This document shows, piece by piece, positions 23,440 to 31,335 of a DNA stretch of 32,235 nt. Made by a program: the position numbers and the translations under genes. The stretch is from JAPSGM01 sp036556985 (GTDB lineage: Bacteria > Chloroflexota > Limnocylindria > QHBO01), in assembly GCA_036556985.1 (NCBI GenBank), contig DATBIK010000016.1, forward strand, positions 1 to 32,235, read 5' to 3'. The stretch's first letter is position 1. Each line of letters starts with the position of its first letter. The notes beneath the pieces were generated by a model, which was given only the letters and a program-made list of their open reading frames with translations, ran no database searches and was not told where the DNA came from.

Positions 23440-24804
23440 TCAGAACGCCTCGAGGTAGCGGTCGACCTCCCAGGCCGTGACCTGCATGCGGTACTCGTCC
23501 CACTCCTCGGATTTTGCCTCCACGAAGCGCTCGAAGACGTGCTCGCCGAGCGCCTCGGCGATGACCGCGTCGGCGGACAGCTCGTCGAGCGCCTCGCGCA
23601 GCGTCCCGGGCAGCTGCCGGATCTTGCGGCTGGCGAGCTTCGCGGCGTCGAGGTGGTAGAGGTTCTCCTCCACCGGATCGGGCGGCGTGAGCTTGCGCTC
23701 GATGCCGTCCAGGCCGGCGGCGAGCATGCAGGCGAAGGCGAGGTACGGGTTCGACGACGGGTCCGGGCAGCGCAGCTCGATGCGGGTCGAGTTCAGCTGC
23801 CCGCGACTGATCTGCGGGATGCGCACGAGCGCCGATCGGTTGATCCGGGCCCAGCCGATGTAGACCGGCGCCTCGTAGCCGGGCACCAGCCGCTTGTAGC
23901 TGTTCACGAGCGGCGCCAGCACCGCGATCATGCCGCGGGCGTGCTCGAGGATGCCGGCGATGTAGGACCGCGCCGTCGGCGACAGGCCGTAGCTGTCCTT
24001 CTCGTCGGCGAACGCGTTGTGGCCCTTCTTCGTGTCCCACAGGCTCTGGTGGGTGTGCATCCCGTTGCCGTTCATCCCGAAGAACGGCTTCGGCATGAAG
24101 GTGGCGTACAGCCCCTGCCGCGCGGCGACCGCCTTCAGCGTGGTCTTGAAGGTGACCGCGTTGTCGGCAGTGCGCAGCGCATCGGCGTACTCGAAGTCGA
24201 TCTCGTGCTGGCCGGTGGCGACCTCGTGATGCGCGGTCTCGACCTTGATGCCGAAGGCCTCCAGGTCGTTCATCATCTCCTTGCGGACCTCGGTGCCGAG
24301 GTCCTCGGAGAGGTCGAAGTAGCCGGCCGCGTCGTGCGGCAGCGTCTCGACCCCGTCACCCGAGCGACGGAGCAGGAAGAACTCGAGCTCCGGCCCGGTG
24401 TTCAGGACGTAGCCCAGCTTCTTGGCCCGATCCAGCTGCCGGCGCAGCACCCAGCGCGGGTCGCCGGGGAACGGCTCGCCGTGCGGGGTGAAGACGTCGC
24501 AGATGACGCGCGCCGAGCCGGTGGTCCGCTCCGTCCCGTCCGGCTCGTGGCCGGGCTCCCAGGGGATCGGCGAGAAGGTCGACAGGTCGGGCACGAGGAA
24601 CATGTCCGACTCGGCGATTCGGGCGAAGCCCTCGATGCTGCTGCCGTCGAACCACTTGCCGTGCTCGACCGCCTCCTCGAGCTGGTGCATCGGCACCTGG
24701 ACCGATTTCACCTGGCCCACGATGTCGGTGAACTGCAGGCTGACGAAGCGCAGGTTTCGCTCCTCGGCCAGCTTCAGGGCGGCGGTGAGCTCCTTGGACG
24801 GCAT
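23440..24804 (-). CDS. glnA: glutamine synthetase type I
   Basis: A 454-residue type I glutamine synthetase, which makes glutamine from glutamate, ammonia and ATP as a dodecamer. Intact motifs are WFDGSSIEGFARI, GPELEFFL, the ATP-binding KPFFGMNGNGMHTHQSLW, the glutamate-binding NRSALVRIP and RIELRCPDPSSNPYLAF. The adenylylation region reads ENLYHLDAAK rather than the NLYDLPPE of the beta type. With the length, this favours an alpha-like enzyme not controlled by adenylylation, though the Tyr is kept. ATG 24804 has GAGGAG about 11 nt upstream. A palindrome (24907-24925) and a TACCCT hexamer lie in the 128-nt upstream gap, after a PucR-like regulator gene. Confidence 0.97.
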   Translation of the reverse strand: MPSKELTAALKLAEERNLRFVSLQFTDIVGQVKSVQVPMHQLEEAVEHGKWFDGSSIEGFARIAESDMFLVPDLSTFSPIPWEPGHEPDGTERTTGSARVICDVFTPHGEPFPGDPRWVLRRQLDRAKKLGYVLNTGPELEFFLLRRSGDGVETLPHDAAGYFDLSEDLGTEVRKEMMNDLEAFGIKVETAHHEVATGQHEIDFEYADALRTADNAVTFKTTLKAVAARQGLYATFMPKPFFGMNGNGMHTHQSLWDTKKGHNAFADEKDSYGLSPTARSYIAGILEHARGMIAVLAPLVNSYKRLVPGYEAPVYIGWARINRSALVRIPQISRGQLNSTRIELRCPDPSSNPYLAFACMLAAGLDGIERKLTPPDPVEENLYHLDAAKLASRKIRQLPGTLREALDELSADAVIAEALGEHVFERFVEAKSEEWDEYRMQVTAWEVDRYLEAF

Positions 24805-24847
24805 CGGACGATCAACTCCTCGGGTGCGGGGTGGGTGGACGTCACCG

Positions 24848-24853
24848 AGGGTA
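24848..24853 (-). promoter_or_regulatory. candidate -10 hexamer of glnA
   Basis: TACCCT in the gap upstream of glnA would start transcription near 24842, giving a leader of about 38 nt that contains the GAGGAG site. No good -35 is seen, which would fit activation from the palindrome at 24907-24925. Confidence 0.4.
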
Positions 24854-24906
24854 GGCCGAGCTGCGACCGGCGGGGAAGCGGAGCGACGCTGCCGCCGAGC
24901 CGAACT

Positions 24907-24925
24907 GTTGTGCATGGTGCACAAC
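24907..24925 (-). promoter_or_regulatory. perfect palindrome upstream of glnA, candidate operator
   Basis: GTTGTGCA and TGCACAAC are perfect 8-bp inverted arms around a 3-bp centre. The site is AT-richer than its surroundings and lies 8 nt past the stop of the PucR-like gene, roughly 65-83 bp upstream of the inferred glnA start site. That is a typical activator position. It is not the NtrC consensus. The adjacent PucR-like protein is the obvious candidate binder, but this is inference. Confidence 0.6.
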
Positions 24926-24932
24926 CACCGGC

Positions 24933-25937
24933 TCAGCCGCGGGTGCGGGACAGGATCGCGAGGGCGTCGTCCGGGCGGCGCGGATCCAGCCCCGACTCGG
25001 CCGCGGCCCGCCGCAGCCGGTAGAGGACGGTGTTGCGATGCACGCCGAGGTCCCGCGCCGCCGGCGCGACCCGGCCGTTGTGGCGCGCCACCGCCAGCAA
25101 CGTCTCCGAGAACGGCAGTTCGTCGTGCGCCGGTGGCGGGTCCGGTCGCGCTGTCGCCGGGCCCTCCGCCCGGGCCGTCGCGGGGCCTGCCGGGCGCCGG
25201 AGCAGGGCGCGCAGCGTGACGGCCAGCGCGTCGGCGGCCACCTCGTCGACGGCCGCCAGCGGGGCGTCGTCGAAGAGCCACGCCGAGGCGCCGGGCCGGA
25301 TGCCGCGCTCGAGCAGCCACAGCCCGTCGCGGCTCGACCGCCCGCCGGCGTGGCGCTGTCCCCCAGCCAGGAGTCGCGCATGGACCGCCGCGAAGCGCGC
25401 CGCCAGGGCGCGGCCCGACGGTCGCGCATGGAGCGCCAGCAGCTCGCCGCCGACCGAGACGGCGACCCCACGGCGCTGCCGGCTCGCCACCAATCCGGCC
25501 GGCGTCGCCACCTCTGGCTCGGCCAGGGTCGCCTCGGCGCACGCCAGGCGCAGGTCGTGCGCCAGCCGCGCGAGCCACTCCGCCTCGCCCGCCAGGTAGG
25601 CCGCTGCGCCATCCGCCAGGCGGCCGACGGACTGGGCGCTGGCGAGGATCGGCAGCGGGTCGTCGACGCCGTCCACGGACGACGGGCGCGCTCCGCCGAG
25701 GAGCACGGCGACCGGCCGCAGCTCCGCCTGGCGCAGCGCGGCGAGGAGCTCGTCGAGCGGGCGCAGCAGATCGGCGTCGGCGATCAGCAGGCCGTTGTCC
25801 AGCGGCGGGGGCAGATGGGGCGGCGCGACACGGGTGCGCATGACGCCGCGCACCGGGCGGCCGAGGCCGGCGGCCGCGCCGGAGACGAGCGAGGCCTCGG
25901 GATCGATCGCTCGCCAGACGTCGACGACGCTCGCCAT
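24933..25937 (-). CDS. PucR/CdaR-type transcriptional regulator
   Basis: A 334-residue protein whose last 50 residues are a PucR-type helix-turn-helix (HTH_30): LLAVARHNGRVAPAARDLGVHRNTVLYRLRRA, the 'hRNTVxYRLxR' pattern typical of PucR/CdaR/SdaR activators. The N-terminal 250 residues are Ala/Leu/Arg-rich and hold no domain I recognise with confidence, but would occupy the sensing region. Such regulators usually respond to a small metabolite and act on nitrogen or purine genes. It is encoded between a trans-sulfuration enzyme (22-nt gap) and glnA, so control of glnA is plausible. ATG 25937 has no strong ribosome binding site. Confidence 0.82.
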   Translation of the reverse strand: MASVVDVWRAIDPEASLVSGAAAGLGRPVRGVMRTRVAPPHLPPPLDNGLLIADADLLRPLDELLAALRQAELRPVAVLLGGARPSSVDGVDDPLPILASAQSVGRLADGAAAYLAGEAEWLARLAHDLRLACAEATLAEPEVATPAGLVASRQRRGVAVSVGGELLALHARPSGRALAARFAAVHARLLAGGQRHAGGRSSRDGLWLLERGIRPGASAWLFDDAPLAAVDEVAADALAVTLRALLRRPAGPATARAEGPATARPDPPPAHDELPFSETLLAVARHNGRVAPAARDLGVHRNTVLYRLRRAAAESGLDPRRPDDALAILSRTRG

Positions 25938-25959
25938 CGGTCTGCGCGCCGACAGGAGC

Positions 25960-27135
25960 TCAGCCCGCCAGGGCGGCGGTGAGGTCGTCGACGAGGTCCT
26001 CGGCGTCCTCCAGGCCGATGGAGATGCGGACCGTCCCCGGCGTCATCCCGGCCGCGGCGAGGCCGTCGTCGTCGAGCTGCCGGTGCGAGGACGAGGCGGG
26101 ATGGCTGCACAGCGTCTCGACGCTGCCCAAACTCGTGGCATGGACGGCCACGCGCAGCCGGTCGAGGAACGCCTCCCCCGCCGCGCGCCCGCCGGCCAGG
26201 TCGACCATGAGCATCCCGCCTGCCATCCCGTCGCGGAGCGTCCGCTGCGCGAGCGCGTGCTGGGGGTGCGACATGAGGCCCGGGTACCGAACACCGGCCA
26301 CGCCGGCGGCGCCATCGAGGGCATGCGCCACGGCCAGCGCGTTCGCCGAGTGCCGCTCCATGCGCAGCGCCAGGGTCTTCAGCCCGCGGAGCGCCAGGAA
26401 GGCCTCGAGCGGTGCGGCGTTGCCGCCGGCGTTGATGAGGATCTCGCGCGCGGCCGCCACGCGTCGGGCGTCACCCAGCAGCACGCCACCGGTGAGGTCG
26501 GAATGTCCGCCGATGTACTTCGTGGTGGAGTGCACGACGAGGTCGGCGCCGTGCGCGAGCGGGGTCGCCAGGTACGGCGAGGCGAAGGTGTTGTCGACCG
26601 CGACCGTCACGCCCCGCGCGTGGGCGAGCTCGGCGATGACGGCCACGTCCGCCATCGCGGTGGTCGGGTTGCTGATCGTCTCCAGCCACACCAGGCGGGT
26701 GGTGTCGTCGAGCGCCGCCGCCACGGCCTGCGGGTCGGTCGTGTCCACCGAGCGAGCCGTGATCCCGGACCGATCCAGCACTGCGCGCGCCAGGCCTACC
26801 ACGCCGCCGTACACCGCGCGCGGGATGACGAGCGACTCGCCGCTGCGGACCGTGGACAGCACCGCCGCGTGGATGGCGGCCATCCCGGATCCGGCGAGCA
26901 GGCCGGCCTCGGCGCCCTCCAGCTCGGCCAGGGCCTCCTCGAGGACCGCGTGGGTCGGGTTCGAGTAGCGCGTGTACGAGTGCCCGGGGCGAGCGAACTC
27001 GAGCAGCTCGGCGAGCTCGAGGGCATCGGCGACCTCGAAGGTGGAGGTCTGGTAGATCGGGACGGTGACCGGCCTCTGCGGGGCGTCGGGGACGCGGCCG
27101 GCGGCCTTGATGGCTCGAGTCGAGAAGCCGGGCAT
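25960..27135 (-). CDS. trans-sulfuration PLP enzyme (cystathionine gamma-synthase/lyase family)
   Basis: A 391-residue Cys/Met metabolism PLP-dependent enzyme. Seen are SYTRYSNPT (Tyr54 and Arg56, phosphate contacts from the partner subunit), AGSGMAAIHA, the stacking Tyr109 in AVYGG, AVDNTFASPYLATPL, and the PLP lysine Lys206 in VVHSTTKYIGGHSD. SLGSVETLCSHPASSSH is the C-terminal substrate region. The residue after Tyr-Gly is Gly, not the Cys of methionine gamma-lyases, favouring cystathionine gamma-synthase or gamma-lyase; the exact reaction is not certain. ATG 27135 has no Shine-Dalgarno but TAGACT lies 9 nt upstream. The gene starts a short run with the PucR-like gene. Confidence 0.92.
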   Translation of the reverse strand: MPGFSTRAIKAAGRVPDAPQRPVTVPIYQTSTFEVADALELAELLEFARPGHSYTRYSNPTHAVLEEALAELEGAEAGLLAGSGMAAIHAAVLSTVRSGESLVIPRAVYGGVVGLARAVLDRSGITARSVDTTDPQAVAAALDDTTRLVWLETISNPTTAMADVAVIAELAHARGVTVAVDNTFASPYLATPLAHGADLVVHSTTKYIGGHSDLTGGVLLGDARRVAAAREILINAGGNAAPLEAFLALRGLKTLALRMERHSANALAVAHALDGAAGVAGVRYPGLMSHPQHALAQRTLRDGMAGGMLMVDLAGGRAAGEAFLDRLRVAVHATSLGSVETLCSHPASSSHRQLDDDGLAAAGMTPGTVRISIGLEDAEDLVDDLTAALAG

Positions 27136-27144
27136 GGTCGCCGG

Positions 27145-27150
27145 AGTCTA
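27145..27150 (-). promoter_or_regulatory. -10 hexamer TAGACT of the trans-sulfuration gene
   Basis: TAGACT lies 9 nt before ATG 27135, in the 26-nt gap after the LCP gene, with no Shine-Dalgarno between. This is the same arrangement as at the flippase and sulfotransferase starts. Confidence 0.5.
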
Positions 27151-27161
27151 GCAGCGGCCGA

Positions 27162-28529
27162 TCAGGGGCCGGCCGACGCGACCGGGCTGGGTTCCGGCGA
27201 GCGATCGTCCATGAGCGCATCGACCGTCTCGCGGATGGCCTCGATGTCCGGGATGAGGATATAGCCCGCCGCCGAGAGCGGGTCGGCGGTCATGTGGTCC
27301 GGAGGCTGGAGGACGACACGCTCGAGCTTGTCCAGGTCGGCCTGCTGGATGGCGGCCGCCAGTGCGGAGAACTTCGACTCGGGAACATCGGTCGAGATCG
27401 TGTTCTTCACCGCGTCGAGGAGGGCGGGCAGGGCGAGCACGAGGTTGCCGGCGGTGAGCTTCTCGCGGACCGCGGTGAGGATCTGCTGCTGGCGGGCGGC
27501 GCGCGTGAAGTCATTTTCCCCCTCGCTCTTCCGCGAGCGCGCGTACGCCAGTGCCAGGCTGCCGTCGAGGTGGTGCCAGCCGGGCTGGATCCTGAAGCCG
27601 ACGCGCTCGCCCTGTTCGTTGAAGTAGTTGCGGTCGATGATCTCGCGTTCCACGAGGACGTCCACGCCGCCGATCGCATCAACCGCCTGCTTGAAGCCGA
27701 TGAGGTTGATCGCCGCGAAATAGTGGATCCGGATGCCGAGCAGCTCGCCGATCGTTGCCTTCAGGGTGGCGACCGCGCCGTTCGGGAACTCCTCCGGTCG
27801 TTCGGCGGCGTACGTCATCAGCGAGTTCAGCTTGGCGTTGTAGACCCGGCCGTCGGGCAGCGGCGTGCCGTACGTGTCGCGCGGGACCGAGATCATCGCC
27901 GAGCGGCCGCTGTCCGGGTCGAGGCTGAAGACGAGCATCGTGTCGGTCAGCGACTGCTCGCGGTACGGCGCGTTGTCGATCCCCACGAGGAGGATGTTCA
28001 CGCGCTCGCCCCCGAGCACGTCGGGCTGGAACGAGGGCTCGGGCAGGGGCGTCGTGCCGGGGACATGGCCGATGCCCCCGCGCGTGACCCCGGATCCCTC
28101 GCGCGAGACCGCCGCGATGGTGTCGATCGCCTTCACCGCCCAGTACGCGGGAAGCAGGTGCATGCCCAGCGTCGCGGCCAGGAGAAGCCCGGTGACCCAG
28201 CCCGTCCAGTGCCGCGGCGACAGCGGGCCGCGCCAGCCGTGCGCCTGGGCGATCGCCACCAGGCGCCAGCCGAGCAGCGCCAGGTCGAGGACGATGAGCC
28301 CCGCGAGGAAGCCCGAGTCGAGCAACTCGGCCAGCAGACCGGTGCGGGCCGCAGCGAAGGCGAGCACGGCGGTGGCGACGATCAGCACGGCGGGCGCGGC
28401 AAGCAGCCACGCCAGCCGACGCTGCCCGTTGTAAGCCTGCCCGAGACCCGGGAACAGGAACGAGAGGAACGCTGCCAGCGAGGAACGCGGATCGAGCCGC
28501 CGCCGGGTGGGACCCGTGACGGCGGTCAT
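27162..28529 (-). CDS. LCP family protein with N-terminal multi-helix membrane domain
   Basis: A 455-residue protein. Residues 1-150 hold about four membrane helices and begin with LAAFLSFLFPGLGQAYNGQ, a PGLGQxYNGQ turn like that of TM2/DUF5683 small membrane proteins. The LCP domain (about 170-400) has VNILLVGIDNAPYREQSLTDTMLV, ISVPRDTYGTPLPDG, YNAKLNSLMTYA, IGGVDVLVEREI and YARSRKSEGENDFTRAARQQQ, all with the expected Asp and Arg residues. It should transfer a lipid-linked polymer to peptidoglycan. ATG 28529 follows GAGGAA by 4-5 nt. Unlike the LCP at 16793 it has no Pro-Thr stalk, so the two probably differ in partner or substrate. Confidence 0.92.
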   Translation of the reverse strand: MTAVTGPTRRRLDPRSSLAAFLSFLFPGLGQAYNGQRRLAWLLAAPAVLIVATAVLAFAAARTGLLAELLDSGFLAGLIVLDLALLGWRLVAIAQAHGWRGPLSPRHWTGWVTGLLLAATLGMHLLPAYWAVKAIDTIAAVSREGSGVTRGGIGHVPGTTPLPEPSFQPDVLGGERVNILLVGIDNAPYREQSLTDTMLVFSLDPDSGRSAMISVPRDTYGTPLPDGRVYNAKLNSLMTYAAERPEEFPNGAVATLKATIGELLGIRIHYFAAINLIGFKQAVDAIGGVDVLVEREIIDRNYFNEQGERVGFRIQPGWHHLDGSLALAYARSRKSEGENDFTRAARQQQILTAVREKLTAGNLVLALPALLDAVKNTISTDVPESKFSALAAAIQQADLDKLERVVLQPPDHMTADPLSAAGYILIPDIEAIRETVDALMDDRSPEPSPVASAGP

Positions 28530-28607
28530 GGCTTCCTCACCATCCGAGCAATGGTGCCATACGGCGCCGGACGGCGACATCGGCCGCCCGGTTCCGTCGC
28601 CGCAGGG

Positions 28608-30194
28608 TCAGCCGCGATCGCCGTTCGGGCGGGTCGGCGAGAGGAATGCGTCCATCGCGCGCCGAATCTGGTAGTCCGGATCGAGGTTGCGGCTGGCCGA
28701 CGCGATGTGGCGCCGGACCTCGCTCGGGTCCGGCTCGTCCTCCTCAGTCGCGTCGGGGTGGAGCGCGGCCGGTACCGCCGCGAGGGGCGGCTGGGCGTGG
28801 GCGGCTGCCTCCGGCTCCGGCTCCGCCGGGGGAGGACCGATCGGGGCGGGCTCGGGTGTTGGCGGTGGCGGTGTCGCCTCGGCTGCGCCGGTCGCCGCGG
28901 ACTCGGGAGCGCCGTCCTGCGCCGGCATGACCGGGATGGCCGACATTGCCGTTGGGACGGCGGCCGGCTCGTCCGGGGCGCGGTACAGCAGCCGCCGCGG
29001 CCGCGGGTTGCCGGAGACCTGGTTCTTGCCGAGCGATTTGGCCTGGTACATCGCCCGATCGGCAGCGATCATCAGCTCGTCCGCGCTCGTGCCGTCCTCG
29101 GGGCAGGAGACGAGGCCGATGCTCACGCTGGTGAGCATCTCGATCGTGGCGGCCGCCAGGCCCACCTCCTCGGCGCCGATGCGGATCTTCTCGGCGACGA
29201 CGAAGGCGCCCACGAAATCGGTCTCCGGCAGGAGCACCATGAACTCATCGCCGTGCAGTCGGTAGGCGGTATCCAGGTTCCGGATCGAGCTGCGGATCAC
29301 GGCCCCCAGCGCACGCAGCACCTCGTCGCCACGGTGATGGCCGTACGTGTCGTTCACCGCCTTCAGGCCGTCGAGGTCGATCATGAGCAGGCAGAAGCCG
29401 CGCTCTGATCGCCGGGTGCGCTGGACTTCCTGGTCCAGCATCGGGTACAGCTGCGAGCTGTTGAAGAGGCCGGTCAGCGGGTCGATGCGCGACATCTTCT
29501 CGACCGCGCGGCGCATGGCCCGCTCCGCCGAGGCGAACACGCTGGCGAGATAGGCGAGCAGCCAGATCGACCCGATGGTCAGGCCGAACGAAAGCAGGTC
29601 GTCGCTGGCGTACGCGTCGCGGGCAGGGTCGACCCACAGCACGCCCACGAACGCGAGCGTCGCGCCGGCCGCCACGGCAAGGGCTGCGGCGCGGCCGCTG
29701 GCGAGCGCCACCGCGACCGCCACGAGCGCGTACGCGTAGGCGAACGGCGAGGCGCCGTGATCGGTCAGCAGGAGCAGCGCGGTGATGATCGCCAGGGCGG
29801 CGAGCACCTCGGCGGCCGACACCCTTCGGCTGCGCAGGCGCGCCGGGAGGAGGTCGTGGACGAGGATGACGACACCGACCGCGGCGGCCCCGAGCGCGTA
29901 GATCGCCGGCCGCGTCTCGGCGTACGCGTCCGAGATGCCGATGCCGATCAGGATGAGCGCGATCGAGACCCACCACAGCACTCGCACCGCGGTGCCGTAC
30001 GGTGTCCCGCCCAGGGCGTCGACATCGGCCGGGGCCAGCTCGTACTTGTCGGGTGCCGGCTCCAACCGCGCGGCGACCGCGCCGCCCGCCTCGGCACCCT
30101 CGCGGCGTCGGCGGGCAGCCGCCAGGAGCGCCCCCGCCCCGAGCAGCGCGGCAGCGATCCCGGTGACGAGGATGAAGATCTGGTCTGTCGTCAA
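28608..30194 (-). CDS. membrane GGDEF-family diguanylate cyclase with HGDEF active site
   Basis: About 528 residues. Seven or eight membrane helices (about 5-245) are followed by a GGDEF domain from SRIDPLTGLFNSSQL to about residue 390. The active-site loop reads RLHGDEFMVLLPE (314-318), with His in place of the first Gly. The upstream I-site Arg305-xx-Asp308 is intact, as is LMIDLDGLKAVNDTYGH. A Pro/Ala/Glu-rich tail of about 100 residues and a short conserved-looking end (RRHIASASRNLDPDYQIRRAMDAFL) follow. It would make c-di-GMP, commonly a control of exopolysaccharide, if the His is tolerated. TTG 30194 is chosen because helix 1 follows at once; ATG 30308 is an alternative. Confidence 0.85.
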   Translation of the reverse strand: MTTDQIFILVTGIAAALLGAGALLAAARRRREGAEAGGAVAARLEPAPDKYELAPADVDALGGTPYGTAVRVLWWVSIALILIGIGISDAYAETRPAIYALGAAAVGVVILVHDLLPARLRSRRVSAAEVLAALAIITALLLLTDHGASPFAYAYALVAVAVALASGRAAALAVAAGATLAFVGVLWVDPARDAYASDDLLSFGLTIGSIWLLAYLASVFASAERAMRRAVEKMSRIDPLTGLFNSSQLYPMLDQEVQRTRRSERGFCLLMIDLDGLKAVNDTYGHHRGDEVLRALGAVIRSSIRNLDTAYRLHGDEFMVLLPETDFVGAFVVAEKIRIGAEEVGLAAATIEMLTSVSIGLVSCPEDGTSADELMIAADRAMYQAKSLGKNQVSGNPRPRRLLYRAPDEPAAVPTAMSAIPVMPAQDGAPESAATGAAEATPPPPTPEPAPIGPPPAEPEPEAAAHAQPPLAAVPAALHPDATEEDEPDPSEVRRHIASASRNLDPDYQIRRAMDAFLSPTRPNGDRG

Positions 30195-30377
30195 GGCGCG
30201 GTCTCGCGTATCGGTCGACGGGCTCGTCCGGCCGTCAGGCGGCGTCCGGGCAGGACCCGGAGGTAGTCTATGGTCCCGGTCCGGGGTGGCGCAAAGGTAC
30301 CTGTCCACCTAACCGAACAGCACCGCCCAGCGCCGATGCGCGTGGTCACCACTTCTTCCCCCCGCGCTGTGCGAATG
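30195..30377. other. intergenic region between WecA-like gene and GGDEF gene
   Basis: The longest non-coding stretch in the window, if the TTG start of the GGDEF gene is right. On the minus strand it contains TAGACT (30265-30270), a -10 candidate for the GGDEF gene that would give a leader of about 64 nt. No clear intrinsic terminator for the WecA-like gene, no riboswitch and no -35 box is recognisable. Confidence 0.4.
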
Positions 30378-31328
30378 CTAGGCGACCAACACGGCCAGCG
30401 CAGCGAGGGCCGCCGCCACCGCCCACAGCACGAACACGGCGCCCCGCATCGACAGCCCCGCCGCCATGAGCTGGTGGTGGATGTGGCCCTTGTCCGGCGC
30501 CAGCACCGGCGCCCCGCTGGCGACCCGCCGCAGCACGGCCCACGACATGTCGGCCAGGGGGACCGCGGCGACGATGACCGGCGCCCAGGCCGCGACCGGT
30601 TGGTCGGGCGCCTGGGTCAGGCCGATGCCGAGCGCGGCGAGCAGGAAGCCGAGCTGCATCGAGCCGGCGTCACCCATGATGATCGAGGCCGGGTGGAGGT
30701 TGTGCCGCAGGAAGCCGAGCACGCCGCCAGCGCCCGCGGCGAGGACCAGCAGGATGGCGCCCGGACCCGGCATGCCGACTGCCATGATGCCGAAGGCGAG
30801 CATGGCGATCAGCGAGATGCCCGAGGCCAGGCCGTCGAGGCCGTCGATCAGGTTGACCGCGTTCACGAGGGCCACGATCCAGAGCACGGTCAGGACGAGC
30901 GACCAGGCACCTACGTCGACGGTGCCCCACGGGCCGTGGAGCGCGTCGATCGACAGGCCGAGCCCGTAGGCCACCAGTGCGGCCACCACCTGGGCGCCGA
31001 GCTTCACGCGCGCCCGCATCCCCTGCAGGTCGTCGAGCAGGCCGATCCCGGCGATGAGCGCCATGCCGACGAGGATGCCAGTGAGGTGCTCGTCGACGAC
31101 GTCCGCCCGCGTGCCGGTGGCCCGCGCGGCGACCAGCCCGGCGGCGATCCCCATGTAGAAGGCTGCGCCGATGGCCACGCCGCCGAGGCGCGGGATCGGC
31201 TTGGCGTGGACCTTCCGCTCCGCCGGCTCGTCGAGCAGGCCGGCCCCGTGCGCCGCGTCGCGGATGACCGGCGTGATCAGCCACGCACCGAGGAGCGCCA
31301 GCCCGAAGGCAGCGGCCGGGATCAGCAT
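30378..31328 (-). CDS. WecA/MraY-family polyprenyl-phosphate sugar-1-phosphate transferase
   Basis: A 316-residue membrane enzyme with about 10-11 helices. It transfers a (N-acetyl)sugar-1-phosphate from a UDP-sugar to undecaprenyl phosphate, the first step of lipid-linked glycan synthesis. Family motifs are KVHAKPIPRLGGVAI (40-54), the Mg2+-related LLDDLQG (Asp99, Asp100), NLIDGLDGLASG (Asp162, Asp165), IMGDAGSM (Asp220) and DKGHIHHQLM (His282, His284, His285), the HIHH motif of the WecA/TagO branch. ATG 31328 follows the DinB stop by 7 nt. It could prime the polysaccharide made by the genes in this window or a wall teichoic-type polymer. MraY itself is less likely given the HIHH motif. Confidence 0.93.
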   Translation of the reverse strand: MLIPAAAFGLALLGAWLITPVIRDAAHGAGLLDEPAERKVHAKPIPRLGGVAIGAAFYMGIAAGLVAARATGTRADVVDEHLTGILVGMALIAGIGLLDDLQGMRARVKLGAQVVAALVAYGLGLSIDALHGPWGTVDVGAWSLVLTVLWIVALVNAVNLIDGLDGLASGISLIAMLAFGIMAVGMPGPGAILLVLAAGAGGVLGFLRHNLHPASIIMGDAGSMQLGFLLAALGIGLTQAPDQPVAAWAPVIVAAVPLADMSWAVLRRVASGAPVLAPDKGHIHHQLMAAGLSMRGAVFVLWAVAAALAALAVLVA

Positions 31329-31335
31329 CGGCGCG

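Noticed and set aside
24908..24924. Palindrome upstream of glnA as an intrinsic terminator of the PucR-like gene
   Set aside because: No T-run follows on either strand, the loop is only 3 nt, and the position relative to glnA fits an operator better.
27294..29408. A long plus-strand frame (704 codons) across the LCP and GGDEF genes
   Set aside because: It spans two complete genes on the other strand and shows only low-complexity His/Asp/Arg sequence, the usual antisense shadow.
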